Assembly (NCBI GenBank): GCA_010093685.1
Contig: MU006216.1
Coordinates: 2,350,487 to 2,414,486, forward strand
DNA from: Ophiobolus disseminans
Taxonomy: Eukaryota > Ascomycota > Dothideomycetes > Pleosporales > Phaeosphaeriaceae
Reading direction: 5' to 3'
Length of the DNA: 64,000 nt
Below, piece after piece: positions 54,200 to 64,000 of this stretch. Each line of letters begins with the position of its first letter. Position 1 is the stretch's first letter. A program made the translations under genes and the position numbers. Under the pieces are notes generated by a model. The model saw only the letters and a program-made list of their open reading frames with translations, was not told the DNA's origin and did no database searches.

Positions 54200-57100
54200 A
54201 GCACCACGCCCGCACAATAAACTCGACTGTGGAAATCCAAAATTATAGTCTTTCTACAACGCTGTTTGTTCTCTTATTTGCACATTATCGATCGAGCGAT
54301 TTTAGGCGGGTTATTTTCTTGAGCGCGACCTTGCGATTTGGTTGGGTCTACGACGATTATATATTCTGATATCCGCATCTGCCTTCCTGGAAAAGTTACG
54401 TTTACGCATCTCGCGTTGCATTCTCAGCAAGCTCGGCTGAGCTCACATAACGACACTGATGATGGCACATTACATACAAGCCACCAAGCTTCGTGCTTTG
54501 GCTTGCGGGTTTCTTTTGAATGCTTAGCGACGATGGTGTTGCATTTCAAGCGCGTTATCGAATGGGTTGGCGTCATTAGGAAAGGTGACTATGGTCATCA
54601 AGTGCTCATCAGCACGGTTTGGAGCTTGCGAATACCTTCAGGGCACGTTGTGAGACACATCATCTAATCGACACGAACACTGTCCAATTGTACACGAACA
54701 CTATTCTCTTGACATTCACCGCCTATTGTCCGCTTTAGCAGTCTTCCGGTGCTAACTGTCCTCCAATGAGTTGCAGATATCACGGAAAAAACATTTTGGC
54801 TGGTGTTTTCATCTTCGGCTGCACCATCAGCAGGACTGCACCGTGGGTACCAAGAACCATGATGCCGCTAAATTTATTCATGGCTGACTTCTCACCGTGT
54901 TAGTCAGCTCTCAGCCTCACCATCAGCCGTCTCGCAAACCACTGAGACATCGATGTTTCGGGCATGATGACCCGAATGTTTCACCTCCAGGAATGACGAC
55001 CTTTAATTTCCATTAGCAATGTCATTACGAGGTTGAGCTGCCCGGCGTGGGGTAATCACACGTGCGACCGTCAGCGCCGTTATAGTGTATCCTGCGACGC
55101 GGTCAGAATGCGACCAGTAATGGTTAGGGTAAACGAGGGACATGCGCAATATAATCGTTTAGGTATAGTTGTGCTCGTCCTACGCCTTTCCCGTATGCGC
55201 AACAGCATATAGTGCAGATTATGCAAACGAGTTTGCGTGATGCGAAATGAGTCTTCAAAAACGCATGGAAAGTGCGTTCTCGTGAGAAGCAGCGCATCAA
55301 TACAAATAGCGAGATCAATTTAATACGAGAAGTATTGCCATCGGACGAATTGCCTCGCTACAATTAACGAATTCACGATTTTAAGAACTATAATATCTTC
55401 ATTTCCACTGCATACACAGTCCCACAACACTACTACATCTTTCCTCGCCTCGCTCACCCATCCCACAGCCGCAAAATCACGCCCTGTATCCCAAAGCAGA
55501 ACACCATCAGCAGTACAACACCGCAACACCGCATTTCACCATCACCGCACCCGCCACATCTCGGCATACAACATTTACCTTCTCACTCGCCCACCTCACA
55601 ACTTGCTAACCCAAACTGGCGCACTCGACGCGGGAGCCCGTGCAAAACCCCATGTCGGCGCGCCGTCAAACGCCCCTTCTAGCGCTGATGTCAGCACTTT
55701 CTGGGCGCTGTGGGGTAGGGTTTCAGATCCGGTTTCTGACCAACTTTTGAGGGGGATGGAGGAGTGGGGGTGACATGGCCGACCTGTGTGGGCGGGCTTA
55801 GAGCGTGAGTGTGTGCAGGTAGGTAGGTAATGGCTTGATGTATGTTTGGTGGTTTCGAAAGAAATAGGGGACGGCTTTGTACAAGAGAGTGACGTGTATC
55901 TGGAGAAAGAGAAAGATTGTAGGAGAGCTACAGTAGTAGAATTGAAAGGACTGGGTACGCCGTAATTGCACATGCTTACTTACTATCAATCACAACTATA
56001 ACCACGGAACGACAAGCTCTCATACACGGCAACAAAGGGTGTGTGTCACAGCCTACACTCCCGTCAACAAACACCATCTCGCAACATAACCATACCTAGT
56101 ATCTACAGCGCTTATATCTACAACCACCCTCGCAAACTTAGCCATGATCCACCGTTCCATCACAGGCCCGCCCCCGTCCGCAGATCTAGGAACAGATCCT
56201 GCACCTTCCTATTAAGCAGCCGCACACGGTCCATGCGTTTCGGGATGTTGGCTTGCCCGGCGGCTGTTGGTGTAACATCGGAGTAGCGCTGACGAGAGTG
56301 CGGCTTAAAAATTGCCATGGAAGATGTAATCGCAGATGTTTTTTTGGTGAACGTGCGTACGTGCGTACTGTTCAGCATCCTGCGAAGTGTTGGCTGGGAT
56401 TGTGATGTGCTGCAATTTGTTCCAATGTGCAGGTGAGCCCTGCGGGTAATCTTCTGCCCGAGTAGGAGCACATGAATGCAACGCGCCGGTCATGCGAGAT
56501 TGGGAATTTACGCTGTTGGAAAGCCGAAGCCGGAGCCGGAGGGCAAAGTCATCCAACATGGTCTTTTTGCGACGCAATCTGCGATAGATATGTCATCGTG
56601 GCGAGTGTGGTCGGAGCATTTAGATCGTGCGGATGTACTATCTTCGGCGACATTGGATTCCGGTTGGCTGACGACTAGGAACGGCAATGTTGGGTGTGTA
56701 ACATTACATTCTGGCTCGGGAGTCAGATGGAATCGTTCGTGAAGAGCGGTGTGTGCGTTGGACTTGACATTTGCCGTGGAGCTATGTATTGGATCTTAAG
56801 TCCAGAACATCCATAACTGCTGATATATCTGTGCGCCAGATCCTTCGACATGTGAGCCTCAATGTTTGGTTTCTTTCTGCTTGCATAGCGAGAGCGGGAA
56901 GCTGTTCGGTTACAATTCTCGGCGTACATCCGGGTAGTCGTATGTCGAGGGCAGTATCCTGGTTTCACATGCTGATGCAATGCCGCTATACACCCCGACA
57001 CTGTTGGAATATTTTGCCAATGACTGGCCTGCTCGTAAGACGGGTACAAGTGGGGATGCGGCGACCCCGAGTTTGGTGGCTCACAGAATGGGGTTTGCCC

Positions 57101-59116
57101 TACGGTAGGGCACGTCGTAAATGTTCTGTATGTAGTGCAAGTTGATGTTAATGATCCTCCGATCGCCGCCTTATTTAGGAAAGTGTTGCCCAACAACTGC
57201 CCTTGCCCGGGTATTAGCAGAAGCGAGGGGCCGAAATCCTACAGGCTGTAATTTTTTCTTTAGTATTTCTTGCAGATCGTCTGCAAGTATGAACAGCTAG
57301 TCTAATAGTGAAAAGCCAACGCATGTTGCTTACGGACCTAACTCATTACGGGAAGGCTCACTGTAAGCGGTTAGCAAAAGCAAGTACGGTAATGTTCTCC
57401 ATTGTAATCAGAACGGAGACGCGGATGGCGCATCAGCACTTCGGCTTCGGAGGACTAGTGGACAGGCGCGCGGTTTTTGCCGCATAGAGCGACTATTTGA
57501 GCAGATCGCGCCAGCGGGTCTGTGGGCATCGAGACCCACGGGGCGATCAGCAATGCATCGCAGGATGAGTGACAGCAGTCGACAGAGCTCAGTTGAATGT
57601 CCACGTAGAGGTATATCCCCGATGAGGTGCCGGATAGTCGGTTCCCGAAAGACAGCGGTGATTTGCTAGATGCCACCAAAAGACCGCTATGTAAGGGTTG
57701 GTGGGATCAGTGAGGTCAAATTGTGGTGGCTTGTTTAGTTCGAAAAGAGAGCGTACTGCTCCTAGTGCCAAGTTGAGGTCCGCTTTGAGTATACAACAGC
57801 CCAGCAGATATGTTGATTAATTCCAGAGAGATGAAAACTTGATCCTTCTCGCATTACCACGTGAAGCAGTACCTCTCCGAAAAGTTTGGACTTGCAGGGT
57901 CGTGTCTGAACGTCATGGTAACACCTGACATACAAGCAAATTTCGCTAAAGAAGGAAGGATCACAGGCTACAGGTGTCAGCGCATATGGTGATGCACCGA
58001 GTTGTGCAACCAAGTAATTGGCTGGAAGGATGACTGGGGGGGACCTTCGTCTTGAGTGCACTACTTGGCCGTGTCTATAGCGTGTTGACACGCCATGGCG
58101 TTGTCCTTTGGCTTGTTTTGTCCACGAGTGGTCGGCAAGGAAAGACCAGATGCAATGTCCACACTCTTATCGAATGGGATCTGTTGCCGAGGCATTGGAA
58201 CGCTTGCTATTGAAGTTCATGAGGTGGTACACATGCAGCTATATGATACTGAAGCAGTGAGATCTTAGTGCTGGTGAAATCAAAGTGGTCCACGAGCCCA
58301 GTCAGAGGAGCTGCCGCGTATCGTGCACCCCATACTGTGTCCGGCATTTACTGTGCACAGTTCTATGTGAACGCGGCATTCTACATACCGCGTTACACAT
58401 CCCAGAAGTTCGGATTGCGAAGGCGCAATATGGATGCACCATGCGGATAGCAGCTGTGAGTATCGTGCGATGTGTGCAGGGGCTAAAGGTGGTATCTCTT
58501 CTGATTTAGACGGAGTAGAAGTGGGGCCAAGTCCAAGCGAGGATATACGGTCTCTACTGCGCTTGCGTTGGAGACAAATATGGTAGACTGTGGGCTGTGG
58601 ACTGTCAATCTAACACGATCTGTGATAGTCAGCCATCTCAAGGGCACTAATGCTTATCCACCTCCTCCGCGACCTAGAATACACGCCAAACCGGAAAAGT
58701 GGCAGTTAGCGAGATTGTAAGCGTGTTGATTTTCCGTAGATAGTGAATCATGGTTTTTGGTATGTCTCCGGGTGGCGAACAATTGGCAGCACACCTGTGC
58801 AGCAATACGATCAACGGGTGACTGAACACCCTGGCGCCGTGCAATCATCAGCCGGTAAGGTCTAAAAACAGACAGATACCGTCATATCGATTGTGACACA
58901 TGATGGCTCTCGGCAAACATGGCTTGCGGACCGGCCGCTAAATGCTGACTGCGTCATCTGTGTGAGGGTGAAAAATTAGCTGCAGTAAGCGGGTAACAGT
59001 TTGCGGATCGTTTGCCAAGAGCGCTCTCCCCACTATCGATGATTTGAAGGCTGAATATGTACATCATGTGTAATATTGGATTAATCGGTGGTCTTGCTGA
59101 TGGACGACTCAATTGA
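54200..59116. other. large gene-poor block
   Basis: 4.9 kb with no supported gene. ORFs of 109-157 codons occur on both strands (for example 56723-57196 minus and 55596-55973 minus), but none has a domain or sensible intron structure. No long repeats seen by eye. The first part is the C2H2 gene 3' UTR. Confidence 0.45.
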
Positions 59117-59785
59117 TCAAGGATTGCCGCTGGGGACAGATGGGAAGTTGCTGGGATTGCTGAGTCTCTCGCGATTCCGCTTGGCAACTTCAGCGTTCCG
59201 TAGTTTGTCCAGCCGCATCTGATAGAAGCTCCTGCGATTCGAATAAGTATGTGAAACACATTGTGGCGTGGCGATTGATTGGCACTTACTTGTTGAGACG
59301 AAAGATGCGTGGGCCAAGATCGGCTTGAGACTCCTCTTTTGATTTTGATAGCTCTTTGATCTGTAATAGATTTGAATTGCGTTCATGTGAAGTGAGCCGA
59401 AGGCACTTACCTTGTCGTCTTTGGCCTTTTCATCCTTTGTGTCTTCGTCATCATCCTTGTTCTGCGCTTCCTTCTCTTTCGCTTTATCCTTTTCCTTCTC
59501 TTTACCTTTCCTCTTCTCACGTTTCAGTTTCTGCTTCTCGTCATACTCTTTCTTGACTTTCTCAATCTCGGCATCCAGTTCATCTTTCTTCTTCTTGGCT
59601 ACAGCCGCCGCTGCTTCATCGGGGTCCGGTTGACAAAAGCCCTTGTCGACTAGATGTCCGGCGCATATGTAGAAAAAGTCCTTGTTGTTGGGTGTGATGA
59701 GAACGCTCGTTGTAGGCTTGTAGCATATCCAGCAGGCTTTGGAGGCGTTTTCAGCCACGCGGCGCAGATGCCATACGTTCTCCAT
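59117..59785 (-). CDS. vfa1: VPS4-associated protein 1 (Vfa1)
   Basis: Three exons (59785-59411, 59360-59290, 59231-59117) give 186 residues. Vfa1 binds the MIT domain of the ESCRT ATPase Vps4 at endosomes and stimulates it. The N-terminal zinc-like motif C-W-I-C-Y-K-P-T-T-S-V-L with ...F-F-Y-I-C-A-G-H-L-V-D-K-G-F-C is diagnostic. The middle is a long highly charged K/E coiled-coil-like helix (residues ~65-125). The C-terminal segment R-S/K-S-F-Y-Q-M-R-L-D-K-L-R-N-A-E-V-A-K is the expected Vps4-contact helix. Introns of 50 and 58 bp sum to 108, so the unspliced RNA is open throughout; splicing is required for the family segment I-K-E-L-S-K-S-K-E-E. Start codon at 59785 fits family N-termini. 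Confidence 0.9.
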   Translation of the reverse strand: MENVWHLRRVAENASKACWICYKPTTSVLITPNNKDFFYICAGHLVDKGFCQPDPDEAAAAVAKKKKDELDAEIEKVKKEYDEKQKLKREKRKGKEKEKDKAKEKEAQNKDDDEDTKDEKAKDDKVSAFGSLHMNAIQIYYRSKSYQNQKRSLKPILAHASFVSTSKCQSIATPQCVSHTYSNRRSFYQMRLDKLRNAEVAKRNRERLSNPSNFPSVPSGNP

Positions 59786-59993
59786 AGATACCGTGAATGC
59801 AACTCAAAGAAATCTCTAGATTCCGCGGCGAGCAGGTGATAGTTTGGAGGGCCGAGAGGATATATCGCGTGGATGGTCGTTGGAAAGGGCACTTGAGCGC
59901 CGCATTGCAGTGGCGCTAATGACAGAAATAGCCTAGTCCCAGCCCACGATGCAACTTCGACCATGACAACTTCATCTCCATTCATCACATCAC
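59786..59993. promoter_or_regulatory. 208-bp bidirectional promoter Vfa1 / TatD
   Basis: Start codons point apart with 208 bp between them, counted to the upstream TatD start. No clear TATA box. Confidence 0.5.
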
Positions 59994-61305
59994 ATGTGCA
60001 TCTCTGTCATACAAGCTCAGAGGCGTTCTGTGCTTTCCACTTTACTTAACCAGTCTGTTCCTGTCCGTCGCACTATTCGGCAGACACCAGTGCCGATTTT
60101 GAAACATCACTCTCCGAGTGCATTTCTTCGAGCCATCCACACAACCTCGAAAATGGCGGAACCTTCTCATCTAAAGTACATTGATGTTGGTCCAAATTGC
60201 CTCCCTCTCAGCCTCACACACACTCATAGCCTACTAGATTGGCATCAACTTCACCGACCCTATATTTCGCGGCTCCTACCACGGGACCCAACGCCATGAA
60301 TCTGACTTTAGCGACGTGATCCAGCGCGCCCTCGACGCCGGCGTTCAGAAATTCATGATTACGGGCTCCGATCTCGCAGAGTCCAAGCACGCCATTGAAA
60401 TTGCAAAAGAGCACCCAGGCTTATGCTACGCAACTGTGGGCGTGCATCCATGTTCAGCCAAACAGTTTGACGAACATTCTGGTGGGAATTCCGCGCTTCT
60501 AGATGAGTTGAGAAAATTGGCGATCGAAGCTAAAAAGGATGGCCATGCTGTTGCTTTTGGCGAGATTGGGCTGGATTACGATAGGCTATTTTTGACGCCC
60601 AAGGAGCAGCAGCTTAAGTACTTTGAGGCGCAGCTCGAGTTGGCGGTAGAAGTGCAGTTGCCGTTGTTCTTGCATTCGAGAGCTGCGAGTGAGGACTTTG
60701 AACGGCTGTTGGGTGAAAAATTGGAGCAGCTGCCAAAGAGAGGGCTCGTGCATAGCTTTACGGGAACGGTAGAGGAAATGCAGAGGTTAGTGCAGTTGGG
60801 CTTTGATATCGGCGTGAATGGATGCAGTATGAAGAGTAAGTGCCGATGGCGTCTTTGGAGTAACTCGATGACTGACGTCGTTGGTAGCGGAGGAAAACAT
60901 CGACGTCGTCAAGCAGATACCGCTCGAACGTCTCCAAATCGAGACAGATGGGCCCTGGGTAAGCATCAACGTTCCCTAATGCCACAACTCGCTAAGTTAC
61001 TTTAGTGTGAGATGCGTCCAAGCCACGCATCCGCCAAATATCTCAAAGACGCGCCACCGTTGCCCAAGGCGGTCAAGAAAGAGAAGTTTGCGAAAGGCAT
61101 GATGGTCAAGGGACGCAATGAGTCTGCCACACTTCCACACGTAGCGTATGCGATCGCAAAGATTAAAGATGTTAGTGTGGAGGAAGTATGTGAGGCGTAA
61201 GTCTCCCACCTGCAGCTCGATCTATTCACTTACTAACAAGTCTGTAGCGCATGGAGGAACTCGATCAAGATGTTCGGACTGGGAGAGAGTACGAATGGTA
61301 CATGA
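59994..61305 (+). CDS. TatD-family metal-dependent nuclease, with probable mitochondrial leader
   Basis: Five exons (59994-60185, 60238-60835, 60888-60958, 61006-61196, 61248-61305) give 369 residues; from the second Met (60153) 316. TatD enzymes are TIM-barrel 3'-5' exonucleases/DNases involved in DNA degradation and repair. Motifs: a first strand D-I-G-I-N-F-T-D (an H-x-H is usual at this point, here changed), T-V-G-V-H-P, A-F-G-E-I-G-L-D-Y-D, L-P-L-F-L-H-S-R, L-V-H-S-F-T-G, I-E-T-D-G-P-W. The 53-residue extension has many Arg and Ser and ends in I-H-T-T-S-K, as in mitochondrial presequences. Two starts may give a mitochondrial and a nuclear/cytosolic form. The call is firm; the targeting is inferred. 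Confidence 0.88.
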
Positions 61306-61479
61306 TAACGCATGATCACAACTTCAGGTCGATCGATATGTAAAGTAGGGCAAATCCAACTCCCAAAAGACAGATCGGGAAGTGTTTTGCACATAAAGGT
61401 TGATTTGTACAGGAGGATATGTCCTCAAAACTCGCATGCATAATGACCGCTCCACACTCCGCCAAAGACCATGTACCCT

Positions 61480-62273
61480 CTACTTCCTGTACCACATTCT
61501 TGTGATCTTGGTATGCCTCATCTTCTTCTGCAGCTGGAAAATGCCATACATCAGCGCCTCTGCTGTGGGTGGGCATCCAGGCACGTAGATGTCCACTGGT
61601 ACAATCCGGTCACATCCTCTTGTCACGGAGTAGCTGTAGTGGTAGTATCCTCCTCCGTTTGCGCAACTGCCCATGGAGATGACCCATCGTGGATCGGGCA
61701 TCTGATCGTAGACCTGTCGTAGCGCGGGTGCCATCTTGTTTGTGAGCGTACCGGCTACAATCATGACGTCCGACTGTCGTGGCGAGGCACGGAAAATTAT
61801 ACCGAGGCGATCCTGATCGTACCGTGGAGTTGACAAGTGCATCATCTCGACGGCACAGCATGCGAGACCGAATGTCATGGGCCAAAGGGAAGTCTGGCGC
61901 GCCCAGTTGGCCACTTGATCGAGTGTTGTCCTGTACGCAGGTCAGCCGGAGTCCCTGTACATCGTCTCATGTGCTGTGCTATTGCGGATCGACATACAGC
62001 GCATATTGCATAGCACCCTTCTTTCCCTCCTGACTCGGCAACGGTACTTCTCGTCGAATCGCCGCTTTCATTGGTGGCGGTGTTCCGGGGTTACCAGGGA
62101 TCGTGGCGGGCGACTTCATCGTAGTCGCCTTGTCTGAGGAGCTCGAGGACAGGAAGGCGGCACTTCCAGCACGGAACGGCATCAGCGCTGTCGCGGGTTT
62201 GGCTGTTCAATCGTTAGCTCCGGGGCTTTGAAGGGAGCTTTCGCAGTGCGGGCGACGAACCTCGCAGAGCCAT
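61480..62273 (-). CDS. NADH:ubiquinone oxidoreductase PSST (20 kDa) subunit, complex I
   Basis: Homolog of NDUFS7/NuoB. It carries iron-sulfur cluster N2 next to the quinone site in the mitochondrial inner membrane. Three exons (62273-62261, 62202-61998, 61930-61480) give 222 residues. The 13-nt first coding exon (M-A-L-R) is joined through a 58-bp intron with GCTAACG branch site to a presequence K-P-A-T-A-L-M-P-F-R-A-G-S. The body has L-T-T-L-D-Q-V-A-N-W-A-R-Q, F-G-L-A-C-C-A-V-E-M-M (two cluster Cys), G-S-C-A-N-G-G-G-Y-Y, V-P-G-C-P-P-T-A-E-A-L, and the usual end I-T-R-M-W-Y-R-K. A Met in exon 2 (62182) is an alternative start that would shorten the presequence. Confidence 0.94.
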
Positions 62274-62649
62274 TGAAGCCGCAGACCGTGTTGTCGACAG
62301 CATATTGGCGACAAAAAGAAAGGAAACGGTGAGGGCGAAGGAGTGGAGAGTGAGGACGCGGGGTGGCGGTTGGCTGGAGTCGCGATGCCTGTGGTGTCGT
62401 CAACGGCAACTTTGGCCGCCAAGGCCCGTCTCGATTAGCTAGCGATTCGGAAGATACATGATTGGCCGGACTGAGGCGGTACCCTCCTGCGACTAGCCCT
62501 GATCTACCTTCCACACCACATATCCTGACTCCAGACACTCACAAGTATTTTCGGGCTGCACTATCTCGACCTTGCAGTGAACGTGACTAAACTCGCATTT
62601 ACCTCGAACCCTTGTTTGAAGAGCAGCACGGCGGCCAAACTTACCCACC
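62274..62649. promoter_or_regulatory. divergent promoter, PSST / TRAPPC2L
   Basis: 376 bp between two divergent start codons. A 118-codon ORF on the minus strand (62182-62538) overlaps it but shows no protein resemblance. The PSST-side leader probably lies at 62274-62350. Confidence 0.5.
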
Positions 62650-63273
62650 ATGCCTCCTTCCATCGCGTGCATCGGCGTGATTGGCAAGCATGTTAGTCAC
62701 CTTATATGTACAAGCCAAATGTTCAAAAACTTACTTCAAGCACAGAACAACCCACTGCATATCTCACTCTTTCCAGTCGAAGAGCGAGCGCCACTTGAAT
62801 ACCAGTTACTTCTCTCCTCATGTCTGGACATATTCGAAGCTCGTCTGCCACATAAGACGGCTGACCAGGATTTTGGCCTTCTTCAAGCCGTCGACGAAAG
62901 ACTAGCAATGTACGGTTGGTTGACCAATACGGGTGTCAAGTTTGTGATTGTAGTCGACATGGAAGGAAGACCCGCAACAGCACAAGACAGCAAATCAACA
63001 GCTGCCGTCGGGTTGAGAGATGCAGACCTGAAACCAGTGAGTAATGTGTAGGAACTGGATAAGAACAAAGTTGACCCTCTCAAGGCTTTCAGGGCGCTAC
63101 AAACAGCGTACATCATGCTTTTGCGAAATCCGTTCTACAACCCAGATGAGCACTCTCCGATTACGGCAAATGCTGAACAAAGGATCGGTTCGACTCAGAT
63201 CACCAGCCGAAAATTCATTCATGAAGTGAAAAGGATCGCTGACGCATGGTTTCCGGGCGTAACTATCATTTGA
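62650..63273 (+). CDS. TRAPP complex subunit TRAPPC2L/Tca17-like
   Basis: Three exons (62650-62691, 62746-63036, 63085-63273) give 173 residues. Tca17/TRAPPC2L belongs to the sedlin-like longin fold and helps assemble TRAPP tethering complexes at the Golgi. The sequence shows the longin strand I-A-C-I-G-V-I-G-K-H-N-N-P-L-H-I, then L-L-L-S-S-C-L-D-I-F-E-A-R-L, D-F-G-L-L-Q-A-V-D-E-R-L-A-M-Y-G-W-L-T-N-T-G-V-K-F-V-I-V-V-D, and a final helix A-F-R-A-L-Q-T-A-Y-I-M-L-L-R-N-P-F-Y-N-P. Intron 1 is 54 nt and in frame without a stop, so retention would insert 18 residues between K-H and N-N. Confidence 0.9.
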
Positions 63274-63561
63274 GCGAGAGTCTTTCTTCATCAATTAGCG
63301 TTATACCACGAAGCATACCTCGGCCGGCGAAAATTGTCACCTACAATTCACGAAACGACCACTGATCGCGATTCCGTCGCTTGTATTATCTCGTTCTCCT
63401 GAGCATCGTGAATACACGTAATGGGCTGCGAGTGAGCCATTCATTTCATGGCACTAACACCGCAATGGGCATAGTCCATGTCTAAGGCCAAACACCTCGG
63501 CCACTCAGAATCTCTTTGAACACACAACCACATTACAATTCTTCGACTTCATGAATACTCA

Positions 63562-64000
63562 ATGTCTGGAACCGGAGTCGCCATCACGAATCCTCTCGTT
63601 CTTTACCGGAGTCTTCTAGCAACACAGAAGATCCGCCCTGATCCAGCGCAACATCGTCTTGGTACGCGATGACGTCGACCATTTTGACGATGCCAAGCAG
63701 ATTATAACGACTGACTATCGTCTTCAGCACTGCATTTGCAGAAACTCTATGACAACCTTATCGACTATGAGCCGTCTGTTGAGTACTCGCAGCGTCTGCA
63801 GCAACTTTCTCGGGCAGTCGATACAGGTCAAAATGCTACACCCCCGCCGCCAGCGGACTTGCAATCGCGCAGCATTCGGACGAAAGGCCTTTGGAACTCC
63901 CTCCTTGCTCAGAAAAAATCAAGAGATACGGTTGAATTGACACGCCGTCTAACTGATCAAGATGAAGCAATGAAGTTGCAGAGTCCGAAAGGGTTGATGC
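63562..64000 (+). CDS. AFG1/LACE1-like mitochondrial ATPase, 5' part
   Basis: Cut by the window end. Exon 63562-63661, a 66-bp intron with GACTGAC branch site, and exon 63728-64000 give 124 visible residues. The order Y-D-N-L-I-D-Y...L...K-G-L-W-N-S-L, D-T-V-E-L-T-R-R-L-T-D-Q-D-E-A-M-K-L-Q-S-P-K-G-L-M leads straight into the P-loop region of AFG1-family AAA ATPases, which lies just outside. Afg1/LACE1 helps degrade mitochondrially encoded cytochrome oxidase subunits. The visible N-terminus (M-S-G-T-G-V-A-I-T-N-P) lacks a typical presequence, so an upstream start may exist. Confidence 0.85.

Noticed and set aside
55596..55973. A 125-codon minus-strand ORF in the empty block
   Set aside because: Ser/Thr/Pro-rich without conserved motifs; overlapping frames are similarly open.
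56723..57196. A 157-codon minus-strand ORF
   Set aside because: No family resemblance and no supporting splice or start context.

Overview
The window is nuclear DNA of a filamentous ascomycete, most likely Dothideomycetes/Pleosporales. This rests on many short introns (mostly 47-70 bp) with GT..AG ends and CTAAC/CTGAC-like branch sites, on fungus-specific families (fungalysin M36, SOG2, Tag1-like, DUF1857, VFA1, DUF7708-NACHT), and on mitochondrial presequences. The class is inferred; I could not run a search. I assembled 23 gene models with product calls by joining exons by hand. All introns in these models are GT..AG and keep frame; one junction, in the STAND gene, is uncertain. There are no ribosomal RNA, tRNA or CRISPR features that I can support.

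Layout. 1-14.8 kb is gene-dense: 3' end of a KH-domain RNA-binding protein; a vacuolar Tag1-like LEA/Ig-type membrane protein (-) divergent from ornithine carbamoyltransferase (+); a DUF1857 SRPBCC protein; an NCBP3-like RNA-binding protein (-); a ~119 bp hairpin (foldback/MITE-like) element; succinate-semialdehyde dehydrogenase (-) divergent from an SDR (+); and a secreted fungalysin metalloprotease (-). 14.8-32.4 kb is gene-poor: a seven-exon RUS/DUF647 gene, an RGS-domain regulator, one unknown conserved-looking protein, and long empty stretches. 32.4-46.3 kb holds the RAM-network protein SOG2, an Aco2-type aconitase with an 11-nt micro-exon, and a head-to-head pair: a STAND/NACHT NLR-like protein ending in two C2H2 zinc fingers (-) and a SNF2-family helicase (+) separated by about 300 bp. 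46.3-59 kb holds the phosphatase YVH1, a C2H2 regulator and two large gene-empty blocks. 59-64 kb is dense again: VFA1 divergent from a TatD nuclease with a probable mitochondrial leader, the complex I PSST subunit, a TRAPPC2L/Tca17 subunit and the 5' part of an AFG1-like ATPase.

Functionally most genes are unlinked housekeeping genes. Several act in mitochondria (OTC, aconitase, complex I PSST, AFG1, probably TatD). The most unusual locus is the STAND-C2H2/SNF2 pair. It has the architecture of fungal NLR-type surveillance proteins, here joined to a DNA-binding-type tail and paired with a chromatin remodeler through a shared promoter.
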